DNA of 64,000 bases from NCBI GenBank assembly GCA_021773075.1, contig JAJFKT010000026.1, forward strand, positions 496,356 to 560,355, given 5' to 3'. The notes under the pieces were generated by a model. That model was not told where the DNA came from and ran no database searches. It was given only the letters and a program-made list of their open reading frames with translations. The translations under genes and the position numbers were made by a program. The stretch is from Woeseiaceae bacterium. GTDB taxonomy: Bacteria; Pseudomonadota; Gammaproteobacteria; Steroidobacterales; Woeseiaceae. Positions 55,187 to 63,920 of this stretch are shown here, one piece after another; the stretch's first letter is position 1, and each line of letters opens with the position of its first letter.

Positions 55187-56998
55187 ATGAACAAGTATCC
55201 TGCATGGCTAAACACCCTGGTCCTCACTGTACTGGTCGCGGGCTGTTTGCTGGCGTTGCCAAATATCTATGGCACCGTGCCGGCGGTACAGATCGCCGGC
55301 AATAACGGCGTTGTATTCGATGAGGCCGAACTTGAAGAGTATGTGCAGGCTACCGAGAAATTCGGCGTAACCCCTGAGGCGGCATTCCTGCAGGACGGCC
55401 GTGTGGTGTTGCGGTTTGATGTGGGCACGGAGCTGGCACCGATCGGTGACGGCCTTAAAGAGAAGTACGGCCGTACTGCAAACGTTGCGCAAACTCTGGC
55501 GCCGAAATTGCCGGAGTGGGTACGAAACCTCGGTCTGAGTCCAATGAGTCTCGGACTGGATCTTCGCGGCGGTGTTTACGTATTGCTCGAAGTTGATATG
55601 GACACCGCTATCGACACACGCATGGCGCTGTATCAGCAGGCGATCGAAGACGGACTCTCCAGCGATGAAATTCCTCGGCGTGTCGATCTGAACGGTCGAA
55701 CAATCACCGTCCGGCTGAGATCGGCGGATGTTATGGACGCGGCTCGAACCGTCATCGAGCGGTCCGACGCCGATCTACTCGTGTCCGATGGATCAGACGG
55801 TAAGTCACTGACAGTTCGCATGAGCGAGGCGCAGATAAAGGCGCGCCAGGATTTTGCCATTGAGCAAAACATTACGACGCTTCGGAACCGTGTTGATCAG
55901 CTTGGTGTTGCTGAGCCGCTTGTGCAGCGTCAGGGTGTGGATCGCATCGTCGTGCAGTTACCGGGTGTGCAGGACCCGAATGAGATCAACAAGATTTTGA
56001 CCGCAACCGCGACGCTTGAGTTCAGAATGGTCGATCAATCCGGAACAGAGCCAGGCTCGCGGCGCTATCCCGGCCGTCCCGGGGAGTCTTCAGAGATATT
56101 GAAGCGCAAGGTCATTGCATCCGGTGATCAAATCATCGATGCGGCAGTGACCAATAGCGAAGGTCGTCAGGTTGTTTCCATCACCCTGGATTCTGCCGGC
56201 GGCGAAAGCATGCTGCAGACGACAATGAATAATCTCAAGAAGCCCATGTCGACGGTGTTTATTGAGACACGTCGAGAAGCAGTCCGTGTTGGCGATCAGC
56301 TTGAATATCGTGAAATCAAGACCGAAGAAATTATCAATACAGCGACGATCCAGGGCGTGTTCAAGAATCGATTCCAGATCAGTGGCTTGAATCCGGGAGA
56401 GGCGCACGACCTTGCGTTGTTGCTGCGCGCGGGCGCGTTAGCAGCACCGGTCTTCAAGATCGACGAACGGACGATTGGCCCGAGTCTCGGACAAGACAAT
56501 ATTGATCGCGGTTTCAATGCCATCAAGATTGGTTTTCTTGCAGTAATCCTGTTCATGGCGGTGTACTACCGTGCTTTTGGCATGATCGCCAATGTCGCAT
56601 TGTTTTCAAACCTGGTATTTATTGTGGCGATGCTCTCGATGTTGCAGGCCTCACTGACCTTACCGGGCATTGCCGGTATCGTATTGACCGTTGGTATGGC
56701 AGTTGATGCAAACGTCCTTATATTCGAGCGAATACGCGAGGAGCTTGCGGCTGGTATTTCGCCACAAGCGGCGATAGACGCAGGCTACGAGAAAGCGCTG
56801 TCGTCTATTGCTGACGCAAACGTGACGACGCTGATCGCGGCGATCGTGTTATTTGCCGTTGGAACCGGGCCGATCAAAGGCTTCGCGATAACCCTTATGC
56901 TCGGCATCATTACGTCGATGTTTACCGCGATCATCGGAACAAGAGCCATCGTTAATTTGATATTCGGCGGGCGAAAGCTGACGTCGATACCAGTCTAG
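55187..56998 (+). CDS. secD: Protein translocase subunit SecD
   Basis: A 603-residue RND-type membrane protein that uses the proton gradient to help pull exported proteins through SecYEG. An N-terminal helix is followed by a large periplasmic domain, with SLGLDLRGGVYVLLEVDMDTA (D1) and RVDQLGVAEPLVQRQGVDRIVVQLPG. The membrane bundle carries GLNPGEAHDLALLLRAGALAAP, GMAVDANVLIFERIREEL and IADANVTTLIAAIVLFAVGTGPIKGFAITL. It is 10 bases after yajC and 11 before secF. Confidence 0.97.
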   Translation: MNKYPAWLNTLVLTVLVAGCLLALPNIYGTVPAVQIAGNNGVVFDEAELEEYVQATEKFGVTPEAAFLQDGRVVLRFDVGTELAPIGDGLKEKYGRTANVAQTLAPKLPEWVRNLGLSPMSLGLDLRGGVYVLLEVDMDTAIDTRMALYQQAIEDGLSSDEIPRRVDLNGRTITVRLRSADVMDAARTVIERSDADLLVSDGSDGKSLTVRMSEAQIKARQDFAIEQNITTLRNRVDQLGVAEPLVQRQGVDRIVVQLPGVQDPNEINKILTATATLEFRMVDQSGTEPGSRRYPGRPGESSEILKRKVIASGDQIIDAAVTNSEGRQVVSITLDSAGGESMLQTTMNNLKKPMSTVFIETRREAVRVGDQLEYREIKTEEIINTATIQGVFKNRFQISGLNPGEAHDLALLLRAGALAAPVFKIDERTIGPSLGQDNIDRGFNAIKIGFLAVILFMAVYYRAFGMIANVALFSNLVFIVAMLSMLQASLTLPGIAGIVLTVGMAVDANVLIFERIREELAAGISPQAAIDAGYEKALSSIADANVTTLIAAIVLFAVGTGPIKGFAITLMLGIITSMFTAIIGTRAIVNLIFGGRKLTSIPV

Positions 56999-57009
56999 GG
57001 CGTCGAACC

Positions 57010-57951
57010 ATGCGACTAATTAAAGAAAAAACCAGCATCAATTTCCTCGGTCCGACACGCCGCAAAGCGGCGGTGGCGATATCGGTGCTATTGGTAATCG
57101 TGTCATTGGCATCACTCGCAACACGTGGCCTCGAATTTGGTATCGATTTTACCGGCGGCATACTCCTTGAGGTCAAGTATGAAAACGCGGCCAATCTTGA
57201 GGGCATTCGAGCAGATTTGACGGGCGCGGGATTCTCCAGCGCACAAGTGCAGAGATTTGGCTCGGACGATGACGTCCTCGTTCGATTGCCGCCGCAAGAA
57301 GGCAATGTTGATGAGATTCGTAGCCGCCTGCAGCAGATATTGCAGGGCGGAGAAGTACCCGTTAAAGAATTGCTGCGTGTAGAATTCGTTAGCCCGCAGG
57401 TCGGTGCCGAACTCGCGGAACGTGGCGCGCTGGCAATGGTCGTCGCACTCATGATGATCTTCCTGTACGTGATGGTTCGCTTCCAGTGGAAGTTTTCCGC
57501 CGGGGCCGTAGCGGCACTGGCGCACGATGCTATCGTCACAGTTGGATTCTTTTCGATCTTTGGGCTGCCGTTCGACCTTACGGTTGTTGCGGCGGTGCTC
57601 GCGGTAATCGGTTACTCGTTGAACGATACGGTTGTGGCGTTCGACAGAATTCGCGAAAACTTTTTCGGCCTGCGTGGTAAAACCGCGGAAGAGTCGATGA
57701 ATATCTCCATCAATGAAATGCTGGCGCGTACATTGATAACCGGTTTGACGACATTGTTGGTTCTGGTAGCGCTGCTGGTATTGGGTGGTGAATCTATCGC
57801 GCCGTTTTCGATCGCGTTGATCGTCGGCGTCATCATCGGCACCTACTCTTCGATATACACGGCAAGTGCGACAGCATTGATGCTGGATGTTAACGCACAG
57901 GATTTGATCGAGCCGATCAAGGATCCGACACTGATCGACGATCTGCCCTAA
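57010..57951 (+). CDS. secF: Protein translocase subunit SecF
   Basis: The 313-residue partner of SecD. It has the short periplasmic start LATRGLEFGIDFTGGILLEV, six membrane helices, and the core motifs AALAHDAIVTVGFFSIFG, LAVIGYSLNDTVVAFDRIREN and TRTL-type end ARTLITGLTTLLVLVALLVLGG. It completes the yajC-secD-secF unit and converges on suhB with three bases between stops. Confidence 0.97.
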   Translation: MRLIKEKTSINFLGPTRRKAAVAISVLLVIVSLASLATRGLEFGIDFTGGILLEVKYENAANLEGIRADLTGAGFSSAQVQRFGSDDDVLVRLPPQEGNVDEIRSRLQQILQGGEVPVKELLRVEFVSPQVGAELAERGALAMVVALMMIFLYVMVRFQWKFSAGAVAALAHDAIVTVGFFSIFGLPFDLTVVAAVLAVIGYSLNDTVVAFDRIRENFFGLRGKTAEESMNISINEMLARTLITGLTTLLVLVALLVLGGESIAPFSIALIVGVIIGTYSSIYTASATALMLDVNAQDLIEPIKDPTLIDDLP

Positions 57952-57954
57952 GAG

Positions 57955-58749
57955 TCAGGCAACGATTGCCTTAATTTCTTTTGAGCAGAGTCTTGCGAGA
58001 CCGCTATAGATTCTTGGCGTAGCGGTCAGAATGTGTCCGCTTTCAAGATGATTCTCACTGCCATCCAGGCCGCTGACAATAGCGCCTGCTTCACGCGCGA
58101 TTAATGTGCCCGCTGCCATATCCCATGGCTGCAGGCCGGTTTCCCAAAAAGCATCGAAGCGACCACAGGCAACGTAGCAAATATCCAGTGCGGCGGCGCC
58201 GAGGCGACGAACGCCGGCCGTGTTCTTGACAACGGTTGCCAGCATGGCGAGGTAAGGTTCCAGTTCGCTGTCGGACTGACGATAGGGGAAGCCTGTTCCG
58301 ATTAATGCGCGTTCGAGGTCCTTATTGCCGCTAGCCCGGATCTTGTGGCCATCCAGTTGCGCACCTTCTCCGCGAGATGCTGTAAAAAGCTCTTCGCGCA
58401 TCGGGTCGTAAACGACGCCGTGCTCGAGACGCCCATTCACCTGTACACCGATCGATACAGCGAAGACCGGCAAACCGTGCAGATAATTGGTCGTGCCGTC
58501 CAGCGGGTCGATGATCCAGACATGGTCAGACTCGCCTGAGGCGCCCGATTCTTCAGCGAGAATCGCGTGTTCCGGATAATGCTTGTGAATGACTTCAATA
58601 ATGGCTTTTTCGGCGGCGAGATCCGCCGAACTAACGAAATCGTTATGGCCCTTCTTTTCAACGGTTAGCTTGTCGCGCTTGTTAAAGTTTCGTCCGAGCA
58701 CGGCGCCGGCGCGACGTGCCGCCATTACCGCTACGTTGAGTAGTGCCTG
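57955..58749 (-). CDS. suhB: Inositol-1-monophosphatase SuhB
   Basis: A 264-residue metal-dependent phosphatase. The metal sites are AILAEESGASGE, WIIDPLDGTTNYLHG and the C-terminal QPWDMAAGTLIAREAGA. FVSSADLAAEKAI and YDPMREELFTASRGEGA are close to E. coli SuhB, which also takes part in rRNA antitermination. I use the ATG at 58749, matching the usual MxxMLNVAV-like start; a longer frame adds 12 residues. It is divergent from trmJ, the same arrangement as in Pseudomonas. Confidence 0.93.
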   Translation of the reverse strand, partial: QALLNVAVMAARRAGAVLGRNFNKRDKLTVEKKGHNDFVSSADLAAEKAIIEVIHKHYPEHAILAEESGASGESDHVWIIDPLDGTTNYLHGLPVFAVSIGVQVNGRLEHGVVYDPMREELFTASRGEGAQLDGHKIRASGNKDLERALIGTGFPYRQSDSELEPYLAMLATVVKNTAGVRRLGAAALDICYVACGRFDAFWETGLQPWDMAAGTLIAREAGAIVSGLDGSENHLESGHILTATPRIYSGLARLCSKEIKAIVA

Positions 58750-58869
58750 CATATTTGATTCCGTCAATGTCAAAGAACTGGGCAAATCTGCAGACTTTTT
58801 TGTCAGGGCAGGCCGCCGGGGCGGTAGAATACCGGACTTTTAGGCAGCTGTCCCCAAGATGTCCCATCA

Positions 58870-59613
58870 ATGAGCATTCGTATCGTACTCGTAGGAACCA
58901 CACATCCAGGCAATATTGGGGCGGTGGCGCGTGCTATGAAAAATATGGGGCTTAGTGATCTGGCTCTCGTGAATCCGCGCTATTTTCCCCATGAGGATGC
59001 AACGGCTCGCGCGTCGGGCGCGACAGATATTCTTGAGTCGGCCGGCGTTTTTGCGTCGCTCAAGGACGCGTTGACCGATTGCGATTATGTCGCCGGCGCC
59101 AGCGCGCGCTCCCGAACGATCAACTGGCCAACGATGGCGCCGCGGGATTGCGCCGAACGCATGATTTCGGAGGCCAAGGCAGGCAAAGTTGCCGCTGTCT
59201 TTGGTCCGGAAAAAACAGGCCTTCATAATGATGATCTCGACCTTTGCCATACCTTGTTGACGATTCCCACCAATCCGGAGTTTGCGTCTTTGAATATCGC
59301 AATGGCCGTACAGGTCTTGACCTACGAACTCCGGGTTGCGAGCACACTGGACGGCGGACCGGGCTTTGCAAGCGAATCACCCGCTGCGACAGGCGGCGAG
59401 ATGGAGCATTTCTACACGCACCTCGAGCAAGTGTTGGAGGATATCGGTTTCCTGAATCCTGATAATCCGCGCCTCTTGATGCGCCGCCTGCGCCGCCTGT
59501 TTATTCGTGCGCGACCTGATCAGAATGAAGTGAATATTCTGCGTGGAATATTGACGGCAATAGATCGTGTGGGGGATCGCGTCAAGGATCGTCAAAAGGA
59601 GCCTGGCCAGTGA
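58870..59613 (+). CDS. trmJ: tRNA (cytidine/uridine-2'-O)-methyltransferase TrmJ
   Basis: A 247-residue SPOUT methyltransferase acting on position 32 of tRNA. Start: IRIVLVGTTHPGNIGAVARA; then KNMGLSDLALVNPRYFPHEDA, the knot region AAVFGPEKTGLHNDDLDLC, ITIPTNPEFASLNIAMAVQVLTYELR, and a C-terminal helical extension ending in the MRRLRRLFIRARPDQNEVNILRGI motif. In many gammaproteobacteria trmJ stands just before the isc operon; here a cysteine desulfurase overlaps its stop (GTGA). Confidence 0.93.
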   Translation: MSIRIVLVGTTHPGNIGAVARAMKNMGLSDLALVNPRYFPHEDATARASGATDILESAGVFASLKDALTDCDYVAGASARSRTINWPTMAPRDCAERMISEAKAGKVAAVFGPEKTGLHNDDLDLCHTLLTIPTNPEFASLNIAMAVQVLTYELRVASTLDGGPGFASESPAATGGEMEHFYTHLEQVLEDIGFLNPDNPRLLMRRLRRLFIRARPDQNEVNILRGILTAIDRVGDRVKDRQKEPGQ

Positions 59614-60767
59614 GCGCTGATCCAATCTACCTTGATTACGCAGCGACGACACCAATGGACCTGCGGGTGGCTGAGCGGATGCGAACCGTCCAAAGCACAG
59701 CCTGGTTCAACCCTGCGTCGAATCATGTCGCTGGCAGAACGAGTGCGGCGGTTGTAGAACACGCGGCACGGCAACTCGGCAGCTTGCTGAACGCCGATGG
59801 TTCGTCGTTTCTGTGGACCTCGGGCGCGACGGAGTCGAACAATCTCGCTATCACCGGCAGCGCCAGACAGCGCGAGCACCGTGGCAAACACCTGATCACA
59901 ATGCGCACGGAGCACAAGGCGGTTGTGGATGTGTTTCGTGCTCTGGAAAAGCTGGGCTTTGATGTTACGTGGCTCGCGCCTGATGCTGATGGGCTATTGC
60001 CAATCACGCGGTTAGAGGAGGCCCTGCGGAGCGACACACAACTGGTGTCGGTCATGCACGTAAACAATGAGACGGGTGCGATTCAGGACATTGCAGCGAT
60101 CGGCGAGATCTGTCAGCAGCGGGACGTCGTCTTTCATGTTGATGGGGCTCAGGCAGCCGGCAAGATCCCCGTAGACCTCGCCACCTTGCCTGTCGATCTT
60201 TACTCGCTAACCGCCCACAAGTTTTACGGCCCCAAAGGGGTCGGAGCCCTTATCGGACGAAGCGGCGTGCCTCTCGCTCCAATAATGTTTGGCGGTGGTC
60301 AGCAGCGCCGGATACGCCCCGGTACGTTGCCCGTTGATCTCATCGCAGGTCTCGGCGAAGCTGCTGCTTTGGCGCAGGCGCACTTGAGCGATGATCTCGA
60401 TTGTCTCGTCGCTTTGAAAAGTGACCTGCTGCTCGCGTTGCAGTCGGTCGACGGTCTGTACGTCAATGGCCCGGAAGACGGTGGCTACCCCGGGATACTC
60501 AATGTCGGGGTGGACGGCATCGACGGTGAGAGTCTTCTGCTGGCCCTCGAACCATTGTGTGTGGCAACAGGTTCGGCGTGTAATTCGCAAAGTCAGGAGC
60601 CGTCGTATGTCTTGCGGGCTCTTGGCAGGAGCGACCAACAGGCGCAAAGTGCGATTCGCTTCAGCCTGGGCAGGATGACAACGAGTACGGAGATAAACAA
60701 AGCCATTAGCCTCTACTGCAAGGCAGTGGATAATCTGCGCAATCTGGCGCCTGAGGCGGTTGCATGA
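59610..60767 (+). CDS. Cysteine desulfurase, IscS-like
   Basis: A 385-residue PLP enzyme that takes sulfur from cysteine for Fe-S clusters and tRNA thiolation. PLP lysine: Lys204 (SLTAHKFYGPKGVG); His102 (RTEHKA) stacks on PLP; the persulfide cysteine is Cys324 (ATGSACNSQSQEPSYVLRALG region). The start PIYLDYAATTPMDLRVAE is IscS-type. Compared with E. coli IscS it stops about 20 residues early ([10 protein letters not shown]), lacking the C-terminal tail reported to bind IscU. It overlaps trmJ by GTGA and the next gene by four bases, so all are coupled. Confidence 0.9.
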   Translation: MSADPIYLDYAATTPMDLRVAERMRTVQSTAWFNPASNHVAGRTSAAVVEHAARQLGSLLNADGSSFLWTSGATESNNLAITGSARQREHRGKHLITMRTEHKAVVDVFRALEKLGFDVTWLAPDADGLLPITRLEEALRSDTQLVSVMHVNNETGAIQDIAAIGEICQQRDVVFHVDGAQAAGKIPVDLATLPVDLYSLTAHKFYGPKGVGALIGRSGVPLAPIMFGGGQQRRIRPGTLPVDLIAGLGEAAALAQAHLSDDLDCLVALKSDLLLALQSVDGLYVNGPEDGGYPGILNVGVDGIDGESLLLALEPLCVATGSACNSQSQEPSYVLRALGRSDQQAQSAIRFSLGRMTTSTEINKAISLYCKAVDNLRNLAPEAVA

Positions 60768-61147
60768 TCGCCGATCCTTACAACCCGGCAGTGCGTGCGG
60801 CATTCGCAAATCCGGAGCATTCGGGCGATGTGGAAGGCGGAATCGTCGCCTATTTTGAGGACCAGGGAATGCGGATCAGGCTGTCTGCTCAGGTAGCGAA
60901 TGGCTCGATTACTGAGCTGCGCTTTCGGGCTTTGGGCTGTCCACATGTCATTGCGGCCGCGGAATTGTTTTGCCAGCAGTTTCAGGGCAGGTCAATCGCT
61001 GCACTTGAACAATTCGAAACCGGCCAGATTATGCAGCAACTGGCTGTACCTGTAGAGAAAACCGGACGTATACTGGTGCTCGAAGACACGGTTCGATCGC
61101 TTAGGGCGGCCATTTCAGACCGTATCGCAAGCAACCCACAGGACTAA
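60764..61147 (+). CDS. Degenerate IscU/NifU-like scaffold protein
   Basis: A 127-residue protein in the position of iscU. Its middle ([27 protein letters not shown]) aligns with the IscU segment around its second ligand cysteine, and the rest follows the IscU fold. But of the three IscU ligand cysteines only Cys59 (equivalent to Cys63 of E. coli IscU) is kept: the first aligns with Glu32 and the third with Val105, and the ligand Asp39 aligns with Gln34. It therefore cannot assemble a cluster in the standard way. It may act as a sulfur or iron transfer adaptor, or be redundant with a SUF system elsewhere. Confidence 0.75.
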   Translation: MIADPYNPAVRAAFANPEHSGDVEGGIVAYFEDQGMRIRLSAQVANGSITELRFRALGCPHVIAAAELFCQQFQGRSIAALEQFETGQIMQQLAVPVEKTGRILVLEDTVRSLRAAISDRIASNPQD

Positions 61148-61148
61148 A

Positions 61149-61472
61149 ATGGCGATTTCTCTGACGAACTCGGCGGCAGACCGAGTCCGCACTTACCTCA
61201 ATAAACGTGACGACAGCATCGGCCTGCGCCTGGGTGTGACCCAGACAGGCTGTTCAGGTTACTCCTACGTTATCAATTATGCCGACGAGATTAGCGACTC
61301 GGATGTCGTATTTGAGGATAAGGGGGTCAAGGTTGTCGTTGACCCCGATGCGTTGCAACTGATCGATGGTACGGAGGTCGATTTTGTCAAGAATGGCCTC
61401 AATGAGGCCTTCAGTTTCCGCAACCCCAACATATCCGGCGAATGCGGCTGCGGCGAAAGCTTCAACGTCTGA
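61149..61472 (+). CDS. iscA: A-type iron-sulfur carrier IscA
   Basis: A 107-residue HesB-like protein with the three conserved cysteines: one in [18 protein letters not shown] and two in the C-terminal CGCG ([11 protein letters not shown]). Such proteins carry iron or clusters to targets. The protein is one base after the IscU-like gene. HscB, HscA and ferredoxin, which normally follow iscA, are absent; a 91-base gap and then ndk come next. Confidence 0.93.
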   Translation: MAISLTNSAADRVRTYLNKRDDSIGLRLGVTQTGCSGYSYVINYADEISDSDVVFEDKGVKVVVDPDALQLIDGTEVDFVKNGLNEAFSFRNPNISGECGCGESFNV

Positions 61473-61524
61473 AGATAGCGTAGTAGAATTAAGGGTTTAC
61501 AACATTCCGCCTGGCAAACGCCAG
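61461..61524 (+). promoter_or_regulatory. Candidate promoter and leader hairpin of ndk
   Basis: TTCAAC (61461-61466), a 17-base spacer and TAGAAT (61484-61489) make a weak promoter across the iscA stop. A small stem-loop, CTGGC-AAAC-GCCAG, follows at 61511-61524. AAGGA before the ndk ATG is well placed. The match to the -35 consensus is poor. Confidence 0.3.
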
Positions 61525-61563
61525 TCGCGGACTATCACTCAATAAAACGAAAGGAAGCACCAA

Positions 61564-61995
61564 ATGGCAGTCGAGCAAACGCTCTCCATCATCAAACCTG
61601 ATGGCGTAGAAAAGAATCTGATCGGAGAGATTTACGGTCGTTTTGAGAAAGCGGGTCTGGAAATTGTCGCAGCGCGTATGATGCATCTGAGTCAGGAACA
61701 GGCGCAGGGATTCTACGCTGTACACAGCGAACGTCCCTTCTTTAATGACCTCGTGAGCTACATGACTTCTGGTCCTGTAATTGTGCAGGCGCTGAGTGGT
61801 GAGAATGCTATCGCGAAACATCGTGAGATCATGGGTGCGACCAATCCGGCGGAAGCTGATGCAGGAACGATTCGAGCGGACTTCGCGGCGAGCATTGAAG
61901 AAAACATCTGCCATGGTTCGGATGCAGCGGAAACGGCTGCGGTCGAAATTGCTTACTTCTTTGGCGACGACGGCGTTTGCGCCAGAACCCGGTAA
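61564..61995 (+). CDS. ndk: Nucleoside diphosphate kinase
   Basis: A 143-residue kinase that balances nucleoside triphosphates. It begins [19 protein letters not shown] and has the phosphohistidine His117 in [12 protein letters not shown], with [18 protein letters not shown] before it. Length is standard. It stands where ndk is found downstream of the isc operon in Pseudomonas and relatives, before rlmN. Confidence 0.96.
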   Translation: MAVEQTLSIIKPDGVEKNLIGEIYGRFEKAGLEIVAARMMHLSQEQAQGFYAVHSERPFFNDLVSYMTSGPVIVQALSGENAIAKHREIMGATNPAEADAGTIRADFAASIEENICHGSDAAETAAVEIAYFFGDDGVCARTR

Positions 61996-62019
61996 AGCGA
62001 CTCCCAAAGCGAAGCTATC

Positions 62020-63156
62020 GTGGTCTCCACTAACAAAAAAACGAATCTACTCGGAATGTCGCAAGGCGATCTTGAGCTGTTTCTTGCTGCGCGTGACGAA
62101 AAGCCTTTTCATGCGCGGCAAGTTTTGCAGTGGATTTATCAACGTGACGTCAGTGACTTTGACGAGATGACCGATCTGTCAAAGTCACTGCGTGCACGCC
62201 TAAAGGAAGACGCGACGATTACGCCTCCGGAAGTACAGTCGAGACATGACGGCGAAGACGGTTGCGTAAAGTGGTTGTTCTCAAGCGGATTTGGTCAGGC
62301 TGTGGAAACGGTATTTATTCCTGAAGCTGATCGCGGAACCCTGTGTATTTCATCTCAGGTTGGCTGTGCACTGGATTGCTCTTTTTGTGCAACCGGTGCG
62401 CAAGGATTCAATCGTAATCTAACTAGCGCCGAGATTATTGGTCAGGTACGCCACGCGATTCGTGAGCTGCCACGGCGTGAGAACGGCGAGCCGGCGATAA
62501 GCAATGTCGTTTTTATGGGGATGGGAGAACCGCTGGCGAACTATCGCAGCATTGTTCCTGTGCTCGATTTGTTGGTATCTGATTATTCCTACGGTCTGTC
62601 GCGTCGACGCGTGACGGTGAGTACATCGGGAATAGTTCCTCATATTGATAAGCTGTCAAAGGACTGCAATGTTGCGTTGGCCGTTTCACTGCATGCACCC
62701 AATGACGAGTTGCGCGATTCGATTGTGCCTATTAATAAATTGCATCCCATATCAACCCTGCTCGATGCTTGCTGGCGTTATGCGGCAGATCATTCAAATC
62801 GGTTCATCACCTTCGAATACGTGATGTTGCGTGGCGTTAATGATTCATTGGAACACGCGAATCAATTGGCGACGCTACTAAAGGGCAAGCCAGCCAAGGT
62901 CAATCTCATTCCGTTCAACCCGTTTTCCGGAACGGAATTCCTTCGGTCTTCGGCTGAGACGATCAGACACTTTCAAGAGCGACTCAGAAAGCGGGGACTG
63001 GTTGCGACGACTCGAAAGACACGCGGTGACGATATCGATGCCGCATGCGGGCAGTTGGCCGGGAAGGTCAGCGATCGCGTGAAAACGCGACTTGGGCGGA
63101 AGAAAGTCGGCCAAAAGCTTCATGAAAACAAAGACATAAGGATGTCATCAATATGA
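62020..63156 (+). CDS. rlmN: Dual-specificity RNA methyltransferase RlmN
   Basis: A 378-residue radical-SAM enzyme that puts a methyl on C2 of A2503 in 23S rRNA and A37 in several tRNAs. The cluster motif is Cys116-x3-Cys120-x2-Cys123 (VGCALDCSFCATG). The methyl-carrying cysteine pair has its second member near residue 348 (DDIDAACGQL). FMGMGEPLANY and LIPFNPFSGTEF are also standard. The start is GTG. The stop overlaps pilW as ATGA. Confidence 0.96.
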   Translation: MVSTNKKTNLLGMSQGDLELFLAARDEKPFHARQVLQWIYQRDVSDFDEMTDLSKSLRARLKEDATITPPEVQSRHDGEDGCVKWLFSSGFGQAVETVFIPEADRGTLCISSQVGCALDCSFCATGAQGFNRNLTSAEIIGQVRHAIRELPRRENGEPAISNVVFMGMGEPLANYRSIVPVLDLLVSDYSYGLSRRRVTVSTSGIVPHIDKLSKDCNVALAVSLHAPNDELRDSIVPINKLHPISTLLDACWRYAADHSNRFITFEYVMLRGVNDSLEHANQLATLLKGKPAKVNLIPFNPFSGTEFLRSSAETIRHFQERLRKRGLVATTRKTRGDDIDAACGQLAGKVSDRVKTRLGRKKVGQKLHENKDIRMSSI

Positions 63157-63920
63157 AGATCAGCAATTTTAGAATAGCAGGCCTGATCGGTATTTTCCTT
63201 ATAAGTGGGTGCGTGTCGACAGTGACCGGGTCAATTACTGAGCCGGATCGGAACAATAAGGATGCGGCCGAATTGAACTACCAGCTCGGCGCGCGTTATT
63301 ACAATCAGGGATCGTATACGCTCGCGCGTGACCGCCTAACGCTGGCAACAGAAATCGATCCGAATATGGCGGTGGGGTGGTCGACGCTTGCTCTGACTTA
63401 CGAAGCACTGGAGAACCTTCGGCTTGCCAAGGACGCTTACGACAAGGCGGTACGGGCCGATCCTAAGGATTTCAAAGTACAAAACACCTACGCAGTATTT
63501 CTCTGCCGGCAGAAGGACTTCGATCTTGCGCGCAAGCACTTCGACAAAGCGATTAGCTATCACGACAACGATGATTCCTATGTCACGATGACGAACGCAG
63601 GCGTGTGCATGACGCAAAAGCCGGATTTGGTGGTCGCTGAAGACTATTTTCGGGCAGCACTGGAGCGAAGGCCAAACAACGGCGAGGCCTTGCTGCAAAT
63701 GTGTTTGCTGAAATACTCGCAAAAAGACTACATGGGTGCGCGAGCATTTGTGCAACGCCATTTGGCTTCAATTGCGTCGTCGGCTGGAATTTTATATCTG
63801 GCGTCTCGTATTGAGGACATGCTGGGAAACGATCGGGGCCGTATGGATTATGAAGATCAATTGATTCGTGAGTTTCCGAATTCGCCCGAGGCAAGAAAGG
63901 TGTTGGGTAGCACCCGATGA
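63153..63920 (+). CDS. pilW: Type IV pilus assembly lipoprotein PilW (PilF)
   Basis: A 255-residue outer-membrane lipoprotein (PilF in Pseudomonas) that helps the secretin PilQ assemble. The lipobox is LISGC with the acylated Cys20. After it come several TPR units (for example YQLGARYYNQGSYTLARDRL, AVGWSTLALTYEALENLRLA). The order rlmN-pilF-rodZ is conserved in gammaproteobacteria. It overlaps rlmN and rodZ by four bases each (ATGA). Confidence 0.93.
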   Translation: MKISNFRIAGLIGIFLISGCVSTVTGSITEPDRNNKDAAELNYQLGARYYNQGSYTLARDRLTLATEIDPNMAVGWSTLALTYEALENLRLAKDAYDKAVRADPKDFKVQNTYAVFLCRQKDFDLARKHFDKAISYHDNDDSYVTMTNAGVCMTQKPDLVVAEDYFRAALERRPNNGEALLQMCLLKYSQKDYMGARAFVQRHLASIASSAGILYLASRIEDMLGNDRGRMDYEDQLIREFPNSPEARKVLGSTR

